In this document: one piece after another, positions 45,301 through 57,540 of the stretch | How the letters are laid out: every line of letters starts with the position of its first letter | Position numbering within the stretch: position 1 is the stretch's first letter | NCBI GenBank assembly: GCA_015680685.1 | Contig: MNCI01036292.1 | Location: 1,049,978 to 1,113,977 of the forward strand | Length of the DNA stretch: 64,000 nucleotides | Direction: 5' to 3' | Source: Gnetum montanum | Lineage: Eukaryota > Streptophyta > Gnetopsida > Gnetales > Gnetaceae | Position numbers and translations under genes: made by a program | The notes under the pieces: model-generated | What the model saw: the letters and a program-made list of their open reading frames with translations, nothing else | Database searches by the model: none | Told to the model about the DNA's origin: nothing

Positions 45301-46385
45301 TCGAGCATCTAGCTCAAGCCCTAGACCTAGAGGTTGGGGATGTAACCAAGGACCCCCTCATTGAGATGCTTATGACCACATCAAAAGGGGAAATGAAAAC
45401 ATTAAAACTCATCTCCCTCCTAGAAACATAAATGCATAAAAACGTAGCCAAGATTCTACAAGATAAGATCAATGTATTTGCATAGTCGTACAACAACATG
45501 CTAGGTCTGGATCTGTGGCTAATTCAGCACAACATCATCCTAGACCCACGCATGAAGGTAGTCAAGCAAAAGGCTTGCAAATTTAAGCTAGAAATTTTGC
45601 TAGTAGTGAGGGAGGAAATCACCAAGCTATACCAAGCTGGTTTCATCTGCATGGTTGACTACTCAGAATGGGCGTCCAACATCGTTGTGGTTTTGAAGAA
45701 AATGGGAGAAATACGAATCTATATAGACTTTAGGGACTTGAACAAGGCAACAATCAAGGACAACTTCCCACTTCCAAGCATCGATCAGCTGATCGACACC
45801 ACAGTTAGCCATGCTCTGCTATCCTTCATGGATGGTTTCTCTGGATACAACCAAATCCACATTAACCCAAAGCACCAGCTAACAACAACCTCCATGACCC
45901 CATGGAGTACCTTCTATTACACCATGATGTTGTTTGGTTTCAAGAATGCTGGAGAAACCTACCAGCGAGCCATGATCTACATTTTCAGCAACTATATCCT
46001 AGAAACATTAAACGACTATGTGGATGATATAGTAGTCAAGTCCAAAGAGGGAGCTGATCACCCACGTGATCTAGGAGTAGTCCTCAAGTGCTGTCAAAAG
46101 CATGACTTACACCTCAATCCTAAGAAGTGTGTCTTTGGGGTAAAAATCGTATGCATGTTATGATTCATAGTATCAAAGGCCGAAATACAGGTGGATCCTA
46201 ACAAAGTCAAGGCCATCATTAATCTGGCACCTCCCACAAACCTTAAGGAGCTAGATGGTTTTCAAGGTAGAGTACAGTTTATTCAAAGATTCATAGCAAG
46301 GTTGATCGACAAGTTACACCCCATGCAACATCTTCTAAAGAAGGGGGTTAACATCGAGTGGACAACCCAATGTCAATGGCCTTAG
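45301..46385 (+). pseudogene. Element E reverse transcriptase
   Basis: RT copies the element RNA into DNA. The open part 45498-46163 contains LDLWLIQHNIILDPRMKVVK, IYIDFRDLNKATIKDNFPLP, SFMDGFSGYNQIHINP, TPWSTFYYTMMLFGFKNAGE and the catalytic YVDDIVVKS at about 46017. LHLNPKKCVFGV follows and a TGA stops the frame at 46161. The next segment 46191-46385 (PNKVKAIINLAPPTNLKELD) continues in the same phase with the connection domain. The domain is Ogre/Tat type. One TAG precedes 45498. Confidence 0.92.
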
Positions 46386-47340
46386 ACGACCTGAAGAGGG
46401 AAATTTCATACCTCCCAATTGTGCATTTTCCACAAAGGAATAAACCCTTTTTTATCTACCTCACCACCTCCAACACATCTATCATAGCACTGCTATGTTA
46501 GAAACAAGACAATACGTCTAAGATACCAGTGTATTACCTAAGCCATGCACTAATAGCACATGAGACAAAATACAACGAAGTAGAGAGGAATTGCCTTGCC
46601 TTAGTGTTCTCACTAAAAAAGTGGAGGCATTACCTATTTTTCAGTATAACCAACATCATTTGCAAGAGCAATATACTTTGGGCTATTACTAACAACCTAT
46701 AGGAAAGTAGCAGGATAGCCTAATGGAAGGCAATAACCATGGAGTTCAATTTGCACTATGTAAGTCAATCATCAATGAAGGGTCAAGCCATAGTGACCAA
46801 ACTCACGGCCTCACCAATTGACGACCAGGAAATCATAGATCTTGAATTCCCAGATGAGCACGTTGGCTATATCAACATTGTCCCATCGCATCTCAAAGCC
46901 ACTTTACACTTCGACAGTGCACCGTTGTCGTCATCACATTTCCATTTGGGGAAATGCATCCATTCGGATATCATTTTTTGTTTCCTTGCACCAATAATGT
47001 GGTGGAATATGAGGGGCTACTCAGAGGCCTCTTAACTACCTGAGCATCATGTATACAACACCTAGCAATCCAAGGAGATTCACAACTAGTTGTGAATCAA
47101 ATAACTGAGGTCTACGCCTGCAAGGCTATGCACCTGCAACTCTATTGTGACCTAGCAAAATCCTAGTTTAAGCAATTTGCAACCACAGATGTGCAACACG
47201 TGCCATGCAACAAGAACACCATGGTAGATGCCTTAGCTACCCTTGTGTTTAACGTTCCATCACATTCCTTGGCAAACCTACCAACTTCGATTATCGAATG
47301 TGCAGAGCCTATCACTTAGGTAGAACACGTGGCCTCTATC
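46386..47340 (+). pseudogene. Element E dual RNase H
   Basis: The first RNase H (46440-46830) shows PFFIYLTTSNTSII, where the usual first Asp is not seen, then VYYLSHALIAHETKYNEVER and CLALVFSLKKWRHYLFF. MEFNLHYVSQSSMKGQAIV closes it. The second, archaeal-type RNase H (46880-47160) shows LHFDSA and, in another frame, FPCTNNVVEYEGLLRGL, then IQGDSQLVVNQITEVYACKA. Two consecutive RNase H domains are a known mark of the Tat/Ogre lineage. Frameshifts lie between the parts. Confidence 0.8.
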
Positions 47341-48604
47341 AGTGCTACGAGTACCCAAGAGTGGTATGCCAACGTTAAAGCTTACCTACAACATGGAGAA
47401 CCCATAGGTGGATTAACATCTACCCAGAGAGATGCAATCAGTAAGCATGCCCAGTAATACATGCTCATGGGAAATGATGCCCTATGTCAATGTTCCTACG
47501 ATGGGATATTACTAGCATGTGTGGGAGGGGAACAGGTGCAGAAGGTAGTTAATGAAGTACATGAGGGGCTTTATCGTTAACACATAGCACCCAGGGCTAT
47601 GTCTACAAAAATTAGATGCCTAGGATACTACTGGTCCCACATGGAGCACGATTGCCTGTCAAATGTCAAGACTTGTGACACGTGCCAGAGATACGCAAAT
47701 CTCATACACATAGCACCTACAGACCTGCATCCAATGCAAATCACGTTGGCCCTTCCAATGAATGGGAGTAGACCTCATAGGGCCTATCATGCCTAAGTCC
47801 TCTGCAGGGCATAGTTTCATTATCACCACCATTGAGTACGTTACCGTGTGGGTAGAAGATATCCCCCTAAGGAAGACGAAGTCTTAGCAAATATACCATT
47901 TCATCTTAGACAACATCGTCCTAAGATTCAGGCTTCCAATGACTATCGTGACCGAAGATGGGCCATAGTTTAGTAGTACAGAAACCTGAATCTTCTACCA
48001 CCATCTAGGCATTAAACAATCTTTCTCCTCCCCTTACTACCCGTAGGCGAATAGATAGGCAGAAGCTACAAATAAGTCCATCATCAACTTACTGAAGTGG
48101 ATGCTCAACAATAGCAAGAGGCAGTGGCATGAGCAAATCCTCTACATTCTGTGGGCTTACCAGATGATGTGCAAGACCACGATAAGTAAGATCCCTTATA
48201 GCCTTGTTTATGGATCTGAAGCTATGTTGCCTCTTGAGTTGTAGGTACTATCAATTTGGATGATCCTATCCGACGTCATGAGCAAAGCCTAGAACAACAA
48301 GTCACGGATCATTGACCTTAACTCAATAGAAGAAGAGCACGTGCAGATGCTGAGACACACAGAGCACTACCAGAGGAAGCAGTAGCAGAAGCACTATGTA
48401 GACCCACATCGATAGCTAGTGCAAAAGGGAGACCTCATCCTCAAGGCCTTCTGTGAGCACATGAGCAAATTCTCAGCCAATTGGGAAGGCCCTTATGAGG
48501 TCACTAAAGCCTTTGGAAATGGAGCCTTCAGGTTGGTGGACATGGACGACAACGAGTTTGCCAACGTGGTGAATCACTCATACCTCAAGTCGTTCTATGT
48601 CTGA
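47341..48604 (+). pseudogene. Element E integrase
   Basis: The zinc-binding part is EVHEGLYR, IAPRAMSTKIRCLGYYWSHM and CDTCQRYANLIHI (47545-47715). The core GVDLIGPIMPKSSAGHSFI appears in a shifted frame at about 47765, so the first Asp is present. The second catalytic block reads VTEDGPxF (Asp retained) near 47950. Around 48030-48065 the motif before the catalytic Glu has TAG at 48044 and 48056 in place of Gln codons, and the Glu itself is kept. The C-terminal part 48419-48604 is open (KGDLILKAFCEHMSKFSANW to NHSYLKSFYV). Confidence 0.85.
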
Positions 48605-50146
48605 GTCCATGGAACAAGAAAACAACTATCCTCTACAACGTAAAACTGGCATAGATGAGCGAGCATCTGCTACAACATTAAACTGGCATAGCAGCCGCAA
48701 CCGTCTGCTACGATGTAAAACTAGCATAGGCGAGCAAGCATCCACTATAATGTTAAACTGGCATAGTAGCCGCAACTATCCACTATGACATAAAACTGGC
48801 ATAGGTGACTACATCATCGTTTGCTAAAACGATAAACTGGCAACCAGGATGAGCAGTGTTCAAAATGATGTTAAACTAGCAGCAACCAGTAGCGTCTGCA
48901 ACGATGTTAAACTAGCGGCATCGAGCACCATCTGCTATGACATAAAACTGACATAGCTAGTCTGCCATGATGTAAAACTGGCACAACTCATCTGCTATGA
49001 CATTAAACTGGCATGTATGGTCTGCTGGGATCTTAAACTAGCACAGCAGTCCATTGAGACCTTAAACCAACACATGGTCTACTAAGACCTTAAACTTGGT
49101 TTGTGTTGCATCCCTAGCATGTATGAGCACCGAATCCACATCGAATGAGTGGGCACGATGCCGATGTGCAGGTGGGTTGTCGCAGCTCCAAAACATAGTT
49201 CACAACATATTTAGAATGTAGTCTCGAACATATTTATTGCTACCACACTTAGCATCATGTTGATCCTCTAGAGATGTTGTATGACATCACACTGGCCCTT
49301 TGAACGTACCGTCGCCATGGCCCCTTCCCCTAATGGTAGTTCCTTGGCCAGTACCTACCGCTAGAGTTTCGATAGTATTGTGGGCTACCCACAATATTTT
49401 TATTCTTCGGCCCCCTACCAACGATGTTCAGCTATGAGGCATCAGATCCCATAGCTGAACTAGGAATGCATGCCCCTGGCAGGGTTTCTAGTGCATGTGC
49501 ACACCTCTATGCTAGCTCCTCCATGCAGACACTACCAAAACCATTGTTGTCCTTCTTTCTTTTAACACCACACACCAGCAAAGGTCTCCAAAGAGTTTCA
49601 ACAATGTTCGCAGCCAGCAAGACCTTTGCCCTAACCGGCCGAGGGCACATCTTACTACAGCAGCAAATGCTATAGTGTCACAAAGTGAGTGCCTTGACTA
49701 GCTTGAATACTTCAGAGTGCAAATCCCATGACACACATAACACAACTCACTGCATGGGAAGCATCTGCATAGGATTCCATGAAGTGCGTAACATAGCTCG
49801 TTGCATGGAAAGCATCTGTAAGTAGGTCGAAACCCTACACGGATGTAACACAACTCATCCTGGGAAGGACACCAGTCCTACAGGAGGTCGTAAGTCAGCT
49901 GAGCCAAAGATGAAAATGCACATGAGTTCCTCAAAGAACTCCAATGAGGGACTTCACTAAACATCATCTTTGTCCTTCTCTTGTGCCTCCTTCCTCCCTA
50001 CTTCGCCTTTTCCTTCCAATGCAACACTCTGAAGCATAGCCAAGCGATTTCCTGACACTCACCAACTGGCAATGTTAGCATTTTTTATCCTATCAGGTTT
50101 CATTTTATTTGTCAACATTTATCGAGCTTGTTCTCCAGACATCGAC
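48605..50146 (+). other. Element E 3' non-coding region
   Basis: 48620-49095 contains more than ten units of about 30-60 bp built on GATGTTAAACTGGCA or ACCTTAAACTAGCA. 49690-49860 has about three imperfect copies, spaced about 54 bp, of a unit with ACACAACTCACTGCATGGGA and AGCATCTG. An 83-codon ORF at 49424-49675 has no recognisable family and is not called. The sequence leads into the polypurine tract. Confidence 0.65.
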
Positions 50147-50159
50147 AAAGAGGGGCCAA
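50147..50159 (+). other. Element E polypurine tract
   Basis: AAAGAGGGGCCAA immediately before the 3' LTR, identical to that of element C. Confidence 0.88.
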
Positions 50160-51787
50160 TGAAACACCCCAAAAAATTTGAAGTCATTCTGGCTTCACCA
50201 CGTCTTGCAATTCGCGCAGCAGTATGATAGTTCTTTAGGAGGAGAATGCCCTAAACTCAGGCTAGCCAGTTAGGCAAATTTTCTACTTTGGGTGTAAATA
50301 GGCTCTATGGATCATCTGACCCATCCACCTAGGTAGTCTACCGAGCCAATGACCTACTCAGGAGCAATGCGTGGAGTTGTCAACAACACCCTGGATGCAC
50401 AAAATAGTTCAGCAAGTTTTCTAAGTCACGAAGTCTGCTACACTATGCTACACCTCGCTATGCAGTGTAGCAAGCTTTAGAAAATGATTGCAGAATGAAG
50501 CACCACGCTACGCTATGCTACGCAACATAGCATAGCAGGGTAAAAGCTATACATCCAATTCCCTTGCCTGACTTTGATTCCTTCAACGTCCCTCTCTATT
50601 AGGAAGCGGCAGACCTTCTCTACTGCTATGCTACGCTGAGCTACATGGCACAGCGAGGCGTAGAAATTCTGCAGAAGCAATAGAAGATAACTTGAAAGGG
50701 GCAGGATTGATGAACTTGCAAGTCTCACAATGCAAGAAAAGAATTTTGCAGACTGGAAATGTATTTGCAACTAAGGCGAGTCACTACGTTACACTATGCT
50801 ACATAGTGTAGCATAGCGTCGCAAGTATATAGCCCACATGTAGCAGACGCACGACAAGATGCTATGCTACGCCGAGCACCCTACGCTACAACGAGCATGC
50901 TACGCTACAAAGCACAACAAAGCATGTTGGTGGTTGTGTGACATCAATGCACTTCACCTAATTAGACCAATGACACACATCTCCAGATGCTGATGATGCA
51001 ATTATGGTGTTGCAAACTCGCATTTACAGCATGGCAGGCTCGCATTACAATGGTCACATAGGTCCAATAGTCATGTTTGGCATTTGTAGTACCAACAAGT
51101 CAACATGGGTCCAAGGCACGTTGTGTCCAAACTACCCCTTTTGCATGCCGTTTAGCCCTATAAATACCCCAATAAGCAACATTCAAAGGGTAGGAATTTG
51201 GTGATTCTCCTTCTCTCTAGCACTCAAGCTCTCTTCCCGACACATTGTAACACCAAGCATTATAAGCTTTCTGTTTGACACTGCAAACAGTTAGCATTCT
51301 CAGCTGTCATTTTGTCCTATCCCCCTTCTACTAGCTTGGTACAAGTCCCGCATTGTCAACTCCTAAGTCCATGCCCAAGCGCACAACCGTCTTTGCTCTA
51401 CACGTCCTGGTAACTCTTAGGACCTCTGCACTCTACCACACTGTGCAACTGACTATATCCACCTTGACAAGGGAAACTTGTAGCTTCGGAGTGGTGCACT
51501 TCTCTAACTACATTTTACTTGGTTTCCTACTTATCGCTGTCTTTTACATTATTTTCTGCCTTATTTACTTTTAAAGCATTACTTCATGCTTTCATAGCTG
51601 TTTTGAAATTATATGTTGCAAAAGGCTATATAGACATCGATTAAGTCCCTTTCTGATCGACCAAACCATTCAGGGTGCCCCATATCTTCTCACACCCAGC
51701 ATGACCCTCCCATGGATATGGGGTCAAGATTGTCGCGCCTGCCGACCCCTAGGTGTTTTCCAGCCGCTGACATTTTTGGTCGCTACA
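50160..51787 (+). repeat. Element E 3' LTR (1628 bp)
   Basis: Starts TGAAACACCCC and ends GTCGCTACA. TATAAATA at 51159-51166; the upstream G-box is CACGTT here, so it is lost in this copy. The 73-codon ORF at 51353-51574 corresponds to 36291-36506 in the 5' LTR. Confidence 0.92.
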
Positions 51788-53131
51788 AGATTAACAATGA
51801 GATTGATCTCATTTAAAAAAATGAATATCTTTATAATCATATTAAATATCTTTATATAGATATTTAATATTATGTTTTTTCATAATTTAAATTATTAAAT
51901 TAATAAGTCACTTAAGGAAAATTATGCATAAGCACAACATAATCCTCAATTCAATAGAAATTTAGTGGGTCATTCATGACACTAGGGTACTCGATAATTA
52001 AAGTATAATAAAAGAATTGACAATTAACTAAAATAGTTTGTAAATTGATTTGATCTGGAAGGATAAAAAAGGTTCATTACATCATAATTGAAAATACCAA
52101 CCATGAGAATATAAAACACTAATTTTTACAATAATATCATAATGTCTATTCTACAATGAATTTAATATGATATGAATTTTTCTATAGTTTAGGAGATTGG
52201 AATGAAAATATTATAAATATAATGAAAACCTCCCTTTTCCCATATTCTCAACTTTAATACATTTTTTTTCGTCAATTTTCTCTACTTAAGAGAAAATTGA
52301 GGAGAAGAAAAAATAAGCATTAAAAAATCTTCCTTCATGATGGTAAAGATGGTAAGAATTAGCAAGATTATAATATGTAATTGATATATTAGACTAATAA
52401 GGAAATAGGATCTTCTTGTATGTTTGCAATATTGATTTAATTTTTATTAAGAGGACTAATTTTATTAAAAAATAAAAATAAATTTTATAGAAATAGATTC
52501 CATATGCTTAATGAGACCTAGAAGAGTGAAAGTTTACTACTCCTCTCTTTAATAAATCAATATTCAATAGCTTAACAAAACATGTAACTTTATAATATTA
52601 TTAAGATTAGGCATCAAAATTTAAGGTCCATTTGCAAATAATCAATAGTGTATGCTTAGGTATAAATGGCCTTATATCTAAGACACACTTCAATATTGAA
52701 GTATTTTATGCTCACGAAGAAAAAAAAAGAATAGTACTTGGTAAAAATAACTTAATGTTATTTTTTTACACTACATCACATAACTACAAAGTGAAACATT
52801 AATTACAAGGTTGGTAACAAAAAATTAAGATAAATACATATAGTGATGTAAGATCAATAACCACTGACTCATATACATCATTAGGAAGAACAAACCATAT
52901 GTCTTATTTGTAATAACATTTGTAGAAGAAGGCATTATAAATTTCTACTTACTAGCATGTAAATCTATAATTCAAGAACTAGTAGAAATTTATACATTGG
53001 AAGAAGAAGTAGAAATTATAACATTAGTAGAAAAATTTTAGAAGAATTTAAAAGATTTCATAAAATAAAGATAATTTTAGAAAAACCAATTACACTTAGG
53101 AAATGATAGAGAGAGAGAGAGAGAGCGTAGG
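51788..53131. other. AT-rich flank between E and F
   Basis: AT-rich, gene-free sequence with short direct and inverted A/T motifs. A (GA)n run of about nine units lies at 53108-53125, six bases from the start of element F. I see no coding region. Confidence 0.45.
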
Positions 53132-54004
53132 TGATAGATTATGTTTTTCATATGCTCTAATATCAGGTACATGATATCGCAGCCCAAGATGCGATATCAT
53201 AAATTCGATATTGTAGGGTTACTCCCGAGTCTATAAATATAGCCCCTAGGCATACAATTGAGAGTAGTTTTTGGTAGTCAAGTAGCAAAACTGTTGCAGT
53301 TTATTCATTTGAGAGCTAGAATATTTTCCAAGTGCTTATAGCAGGAGGTCTAAGTGTGAATGGATCTTTATTCAAGCATTGATGTACCTGAAACACCATT
53401 GTGTTGGTAATAAAGATGGACTCTTTAATTTATCGTTGCAACACTTGAGACTTTCTTTCTTATGCATCTATATATTGTGATTTCATGCAATTTCAATTAA
53501 TGTTGTTATGATGTAATTAATTTTGATTAATCAAGAAACTCATTAAAATACACAAGAATGACCCCTTTGAACATACATGTAACACTTGGTAGCACAGAAA
53601 TGGCTAGCATTTGACAAATCAATAGTGTTTACATAGAGTTCAGGATGTGTCTGGGAAGTGGAAACAGTTACTTATGTTAGGCTAGAATAGATCATAGTTT
53701 CTTAGCACTTAATCACTCTCACTTTCATTATTGTTCTAGGCAAGTAAATCGATAAAACAAAAAATAATAATAAAAATCTTGAATCGATAAAACAAAAAAT
53801 AATAATAAAAATCTTACACCTCAGTCACACTTAACTATACAATTGCATTCCACAAGTGGGACTAGGAAGATAATGAACGAACAACATGCACGCACTATTT
53901 AGCTCTAGCGTACTTAGTAATTATAGTCTATAGAATTTGATTGGATCACACATGAACACCTATGATTCATATGTTTGGGCATAGGAGTACCTCGCTACTC
54001 ATTA
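53132..54004 (+). repeat. Element F 5' LTR (873 bp)
   Basis: Starts TGATAGATTATGTTTTTC and ends CTCATTA. TATAAATA is at 53232-53239. Contains a 35-bp tandem duplication (53750-53784 and from 53785) that is single in the 3' LTR. AATAAAGATGG at about 53410 may serve polyadenylation. Confidence 0.9.
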
Positions 54005-54005
54005 T

Positions 54006-54023
54006 TGGCTCCATTATTGGGGA
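54006..54023 (+). other. Element F primer-binding site (tRNA-Asp type)
   Basis: TGGCTCCATTATTGGGGA matches 13-14 of 18 bases of TGGCGCCGTTGCCGGGGA, complementary to the 3' end of plant tRNA-Asp and widely used by plant Gypsy elements. The mismatches are largely CpG-related. Confidence 0.8.
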
Positions 54024-54187
54024 CTATAGTTCTACGTGTGCTATCTAAACCGAGTGAAACTTAGTAACATCATTGTTTAAACCCTAAGAGTCAAATCTTA
54101 TGAAAACAAAAATTATTATTATTATTAAATTAAACCTTATTTTCACACTACTTATAAGTTCATTAACATAAAATATCTTCTTCTCAC

Positions 54188-56480
54188 ATGAGCCCATCTT
54201 TGCCCAAGGAAATCCAGGTGCCTCAGTAATATGGGGTGATATATGCTCATCCTGATAAGTATGTACCAGACTTCAGATTTATTTTGCATCAAGATGAACT
54301 ACTGCAGTTGCACAACATGGAAGGTAACATTGTATTTTTGACTAATTAATTTTTCTAGCAGTGCCCTAGCTAATGCTCACATGACACAGGCTTTAACATA
54401 CCACTAAAGCACATGGAGAATATGAGATGTGAGATCCTGATTCAAGGGATTATCATACCACTAAAGCACAAAGGTTAAGGAATCATTAGTTAGAGCACTA
54501 ACACGAGCTTGTAAAGGGAAAAGGGTCAAACACTTTTCCACATTTTCTTGGCCCATTTGATGGAGTAAATGACTTCTTTAGTGATTCTCCTCTCTTTGAC
54601 TTTGTTCATGGAGCCCTCAACTAGAATGTGCAATCCACAATTCATAATCCAGGTTCTAGTCAAAATGGATCCAATGACAAAAATGGATTTGGAGAGGCAA
54701 GTCATGATAAGGGGGAAAAGGAGGTCATAATTATGAGTGTGGTCATGATTATCAAAGGAAGGGTGATAGGCATTAGCATGGGGCAATTTCTTATTCCTCT
54801 TCCCCTTCATCATCATCATCATCATCTTCATCTAGTTTAGATCATGGCCATAGAAGGAATAACTATAATGGAGGTGATCGACGAGACCAGAATAATAGAA
54901 GGAACTATCAGGATAGTCGCAACTGATGATGTGGGAAATCTAGAGAGCCCCATCATCAAGAAAGAAGGGTTAGTAGAGAACATCGTAGGCACCATCACCA
55001 TGGCCTTGATGAACATCTACTTGACACTTAGGGCATGTTGAATATTGTATAAACTGTAAGGATTTCAACAAGGCATGTAAAGGATAGAAGAATAAAGAGG
55101 TTAGACATGAACAATATCCCTCATTTTGAGGGAGGCTATCATGTTAATCCACATATTCATCTCTAGGCCTTCCAAGATGCATGTGCCCTGTAGAATATTG
55201 AGAACAACTGGTAAAAGTTTAAATTATTTCGAAGGAAACTCATAAAACAAGCAGGAAATTGTTATTAATCCTCAGAATCAAAATCAATCAAGCATTGGAG
55301 TACAATGTTGGAATTTTTCAATGACAAATATCAAACGTACTTCTGAGTATCCAATCTTAGGAAACAAATCCAAGGGTGGAAACAAGGAAACCATGGAGCA
55401 TTGGATGCAGCTATTGGCCAATACTATTCTCTACTGCATAGGTGTCCTAGCCATGGAGACTCTTAGCTTGATTAGCTTTACCATATCATAGATAGGTTGT
55501 AGTCTAAAACTAGAAAAACCCTTGGCATCTATGCCCAAGGAAGATTGATAGAGTTAAGCACCTGTTAGATCCAAAAATTAATTAAGTAGGTAGCAAATGA
55601 GGAGGAAGAATTGAGAAAATGAGAAACTGCAAAAGAATACAATAGGGATCATTCTCTCCACAAAAGGAGGGGTTGATTTTGAAATAGTGAGGTTGAATTA
55701 ACTAGAGATGAGGTGGCTAATCAGAAAACCTTACGACTCCAAAAATTGCAATATGAAATAATAGCTAATGTTGACCAATTATGGGACTCTATGGACAATA
55801 GGTTTCAAGCTATCTTAAAAATTTATGAAGAGTCCAAGGAGCAAAGTGATGAGAGTGAGTTCTGGAGACGTAAGGAAATTAAACATGCCATATCTAAGGG
55901 TAAGGATAAAATGGCTGTGATAGAGATGGTTGTGGATAGTGACTTAGATGATGATTGCAGGTGTGACATTTACCAATATGAAGATCACAAGGAATGTTAC
56001 CCAATTGTTTCATACTTATAGGAATCTAGGGTGTATTCCTTACATCCATGACTTGCACAAAGGCAAACACCCAAAAGATTACCTTATCCACAAGGTACCC
56101 CTCAATTGTTCCACCAACAATAGTAGTACTATCTAGGTGGAACTCCATTGCAACACTACAAATTATACCAGTAGTGGTAGCAACCACAATCATGGGTATT
56201 GCCACCCCAAAGATAATAGTACCCTTATTGGAAACTAGATCCCTATGGTTACTATGTTTAGCAACCTTAATCTCCACAGGACTCCTTTGGACTTGTTGCT
56301 ACTTACCAACCTCACTACTACCCTCTTGAAGTATACCAATTACCCTATCCAAGGAGGGATGCCACCTACTATCCTCATGCACCTCCTACCCCTAAACCTA
56401 CTCCTCCATCTCATGCATAGCTATCACTTGCTCCATCCATGCAGGGTGAACTACTACCCAACCATAGCAAAGAAATTATA
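54188..56480 (+). pseudogene. Element F gag region
   Basis: ATG at 54188 (MSPSLPKEIQVPQ) begins a broken frame. A serine run from (ATC)n DNA at 54800-54830 and an Arg/Asn/Gly-rich stretch (NNRRNYQDSRN) follow at 54840-54925. The capsid part at 55120-55480 contains HFEGGYHVNPHIHLxAFQDA, LFRRKLIKQ, MLEFFNDKYQ and NLRKQIQGWKQG, the usual plant gag helix pattern. An open segment 55713-56021 has a Glu/Lys-rich helix and ends with a degenerate Cys/His motif (CDIYQYEDHKEC). A Pro-rich linker follows to 56480. Stops are frequent. Confidence 0.7.
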
Positions 56481-57200
56481 TGAAGGTGATTAATCTACAA
56501 CCAGTTAAGCCACCAAGTGGGTTGGAATCATGAACAAAGAAAAGACCTTTCTTCTAACCCCACAGTCCAAAAAATCCCTTAGTTACATTAGTGGGTGGTA
56601 ACCCTACTCCTCCAAATTCCTTTATTTCAACTTTATCGTAGTCTCCTTGAAACCAAAATCCCTCTAAAATCCATACTATAATGTTGACCCCTGTTGTATT
56701 TGATTACATTCGAGCTGGTAACCTATCCAAGAAGTTAGCTAATCCTAGGAGTCCCCTAATATATTTACAAATTTCTAGGAATTAGCCTTCTAAATCTCTT
56801 CTTGACTTTGGTTCTGGTGTTAATATGATCTCGCGTGAGATTTACATGATGTGAAACCTTCCTTCCTTGAAGAAGAGCAACATCCAATTGGAATTGGTGG
56901 ACCAATCCATAACTGTTCCATTGGGATTGGTAGAGGAGATCATAACCACTATTTTTGGATGGTCATATCTCATCGACTTCCTAGTAATCAAGGTTGAGAA
57001 CTGTAAGGGAGACTTTCTAATTATTATGGGAAGGATTTGGTTAAGAACCATTGATGCCAACATGGTTATTATAGATATTTCCTTAGAGATATCAAAAGAA
57101 AAAGAATTTGTAAAGATTGAGAAGAAGAGGGTCCTATGTATTGCGTACAACAATTTAAGGTTCCATTGTGTGTAGAAGTTATGGTTAGTAAAGTGAACAT
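56481..57200 (+). pseudogene. Element F aspartic protease
   Basis: The catalytic loop at about 56802 reads SLLDFGSGVNMIS, with D-x-G present. The open segment 56867-57175 has ELVDQSITVPLGLVEEI, LIDFLVIKVE, and IIMGRIWLRTIDANMVIID, equivalent to the Athila protease C-terminal half. The frame changes between the two parts. It would process the F polyprotein. Confidence 0.78.
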
Positions 57201-57540
57201 CTATCTCTGCATGCAAGTAGTGTGCACTAGAAGTTAAAATCCAAATATGTCTGTATGTAGTGCCACAAAACAAGAAGGCACCCAATGGTTGATAATTGAT
57301 TCTAGCATTAGTACATTGTGCATAGAACCTACTAAGGGCCTAATGTATGAATATGTTGCAAGTATGGATGAAAAAGAGCCCCTTGAATTGAAGACATTAC
57401 TGGTTGGAATGGAGTATGTGTTCTTGAAAAATGGAAAGCTAGTAATCATTAATGCCAAGCGTGCTGTAGAACAAAATAAAATTTTGATAAAGGTTGTGGA
57501 AAAATAGATCCATGAATATGCTAGCACTGAATATACATTG
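57201..57540 (+). pseudogene. Element F protease-RT linker
   Basis: An 87-codon open stretch at 57247-57507, including MDEKEPLELKTLL, resembles the charged linker (PLELKPLP-type) found between protease and RT in plant Gypsy polyproteins. It ends at a TAG before the RT frame starts. Confidence 0.6.

Larger units (their letters stand above)
35107..51787 (+). mobile_element. Element E: full-length Tat/Ogre-like retrotransposon (16.7 kb)
   Basis: Complete element: LTRs 35107-36725 and 50160-51787, primer site, 118-bp-repeat leader, gag, protease, antisense spliced gene, RT, dual RNase H, integrase, 3' non-coding region and polypurine tract. The flanking 5-mers are ATATT (35102-35106) and AGATT (51788-51792), 4 of 5 identical. 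The LTRs differ at roughly 20 of the first 150 aligned bases, so the insertion is old. The RT motifs IDFRDLNKATIKDNFPLP and SFMDGFSGYNQI are those of the Ogre/Tat lineage. All frames carry stops or shifts. Confidence 0.92.

Noticed and set aside
49424-49675. 83-codon ORF in the E 3' region
   Set aside because: No homologue in C or D at the same place and no recognisable motif; likely chance.
54526-54831. Minus-strand ORF beginning with a methionine run
   Set aside because: Reverse reading of the (ATC)n serine repeat and gag; no independent support.
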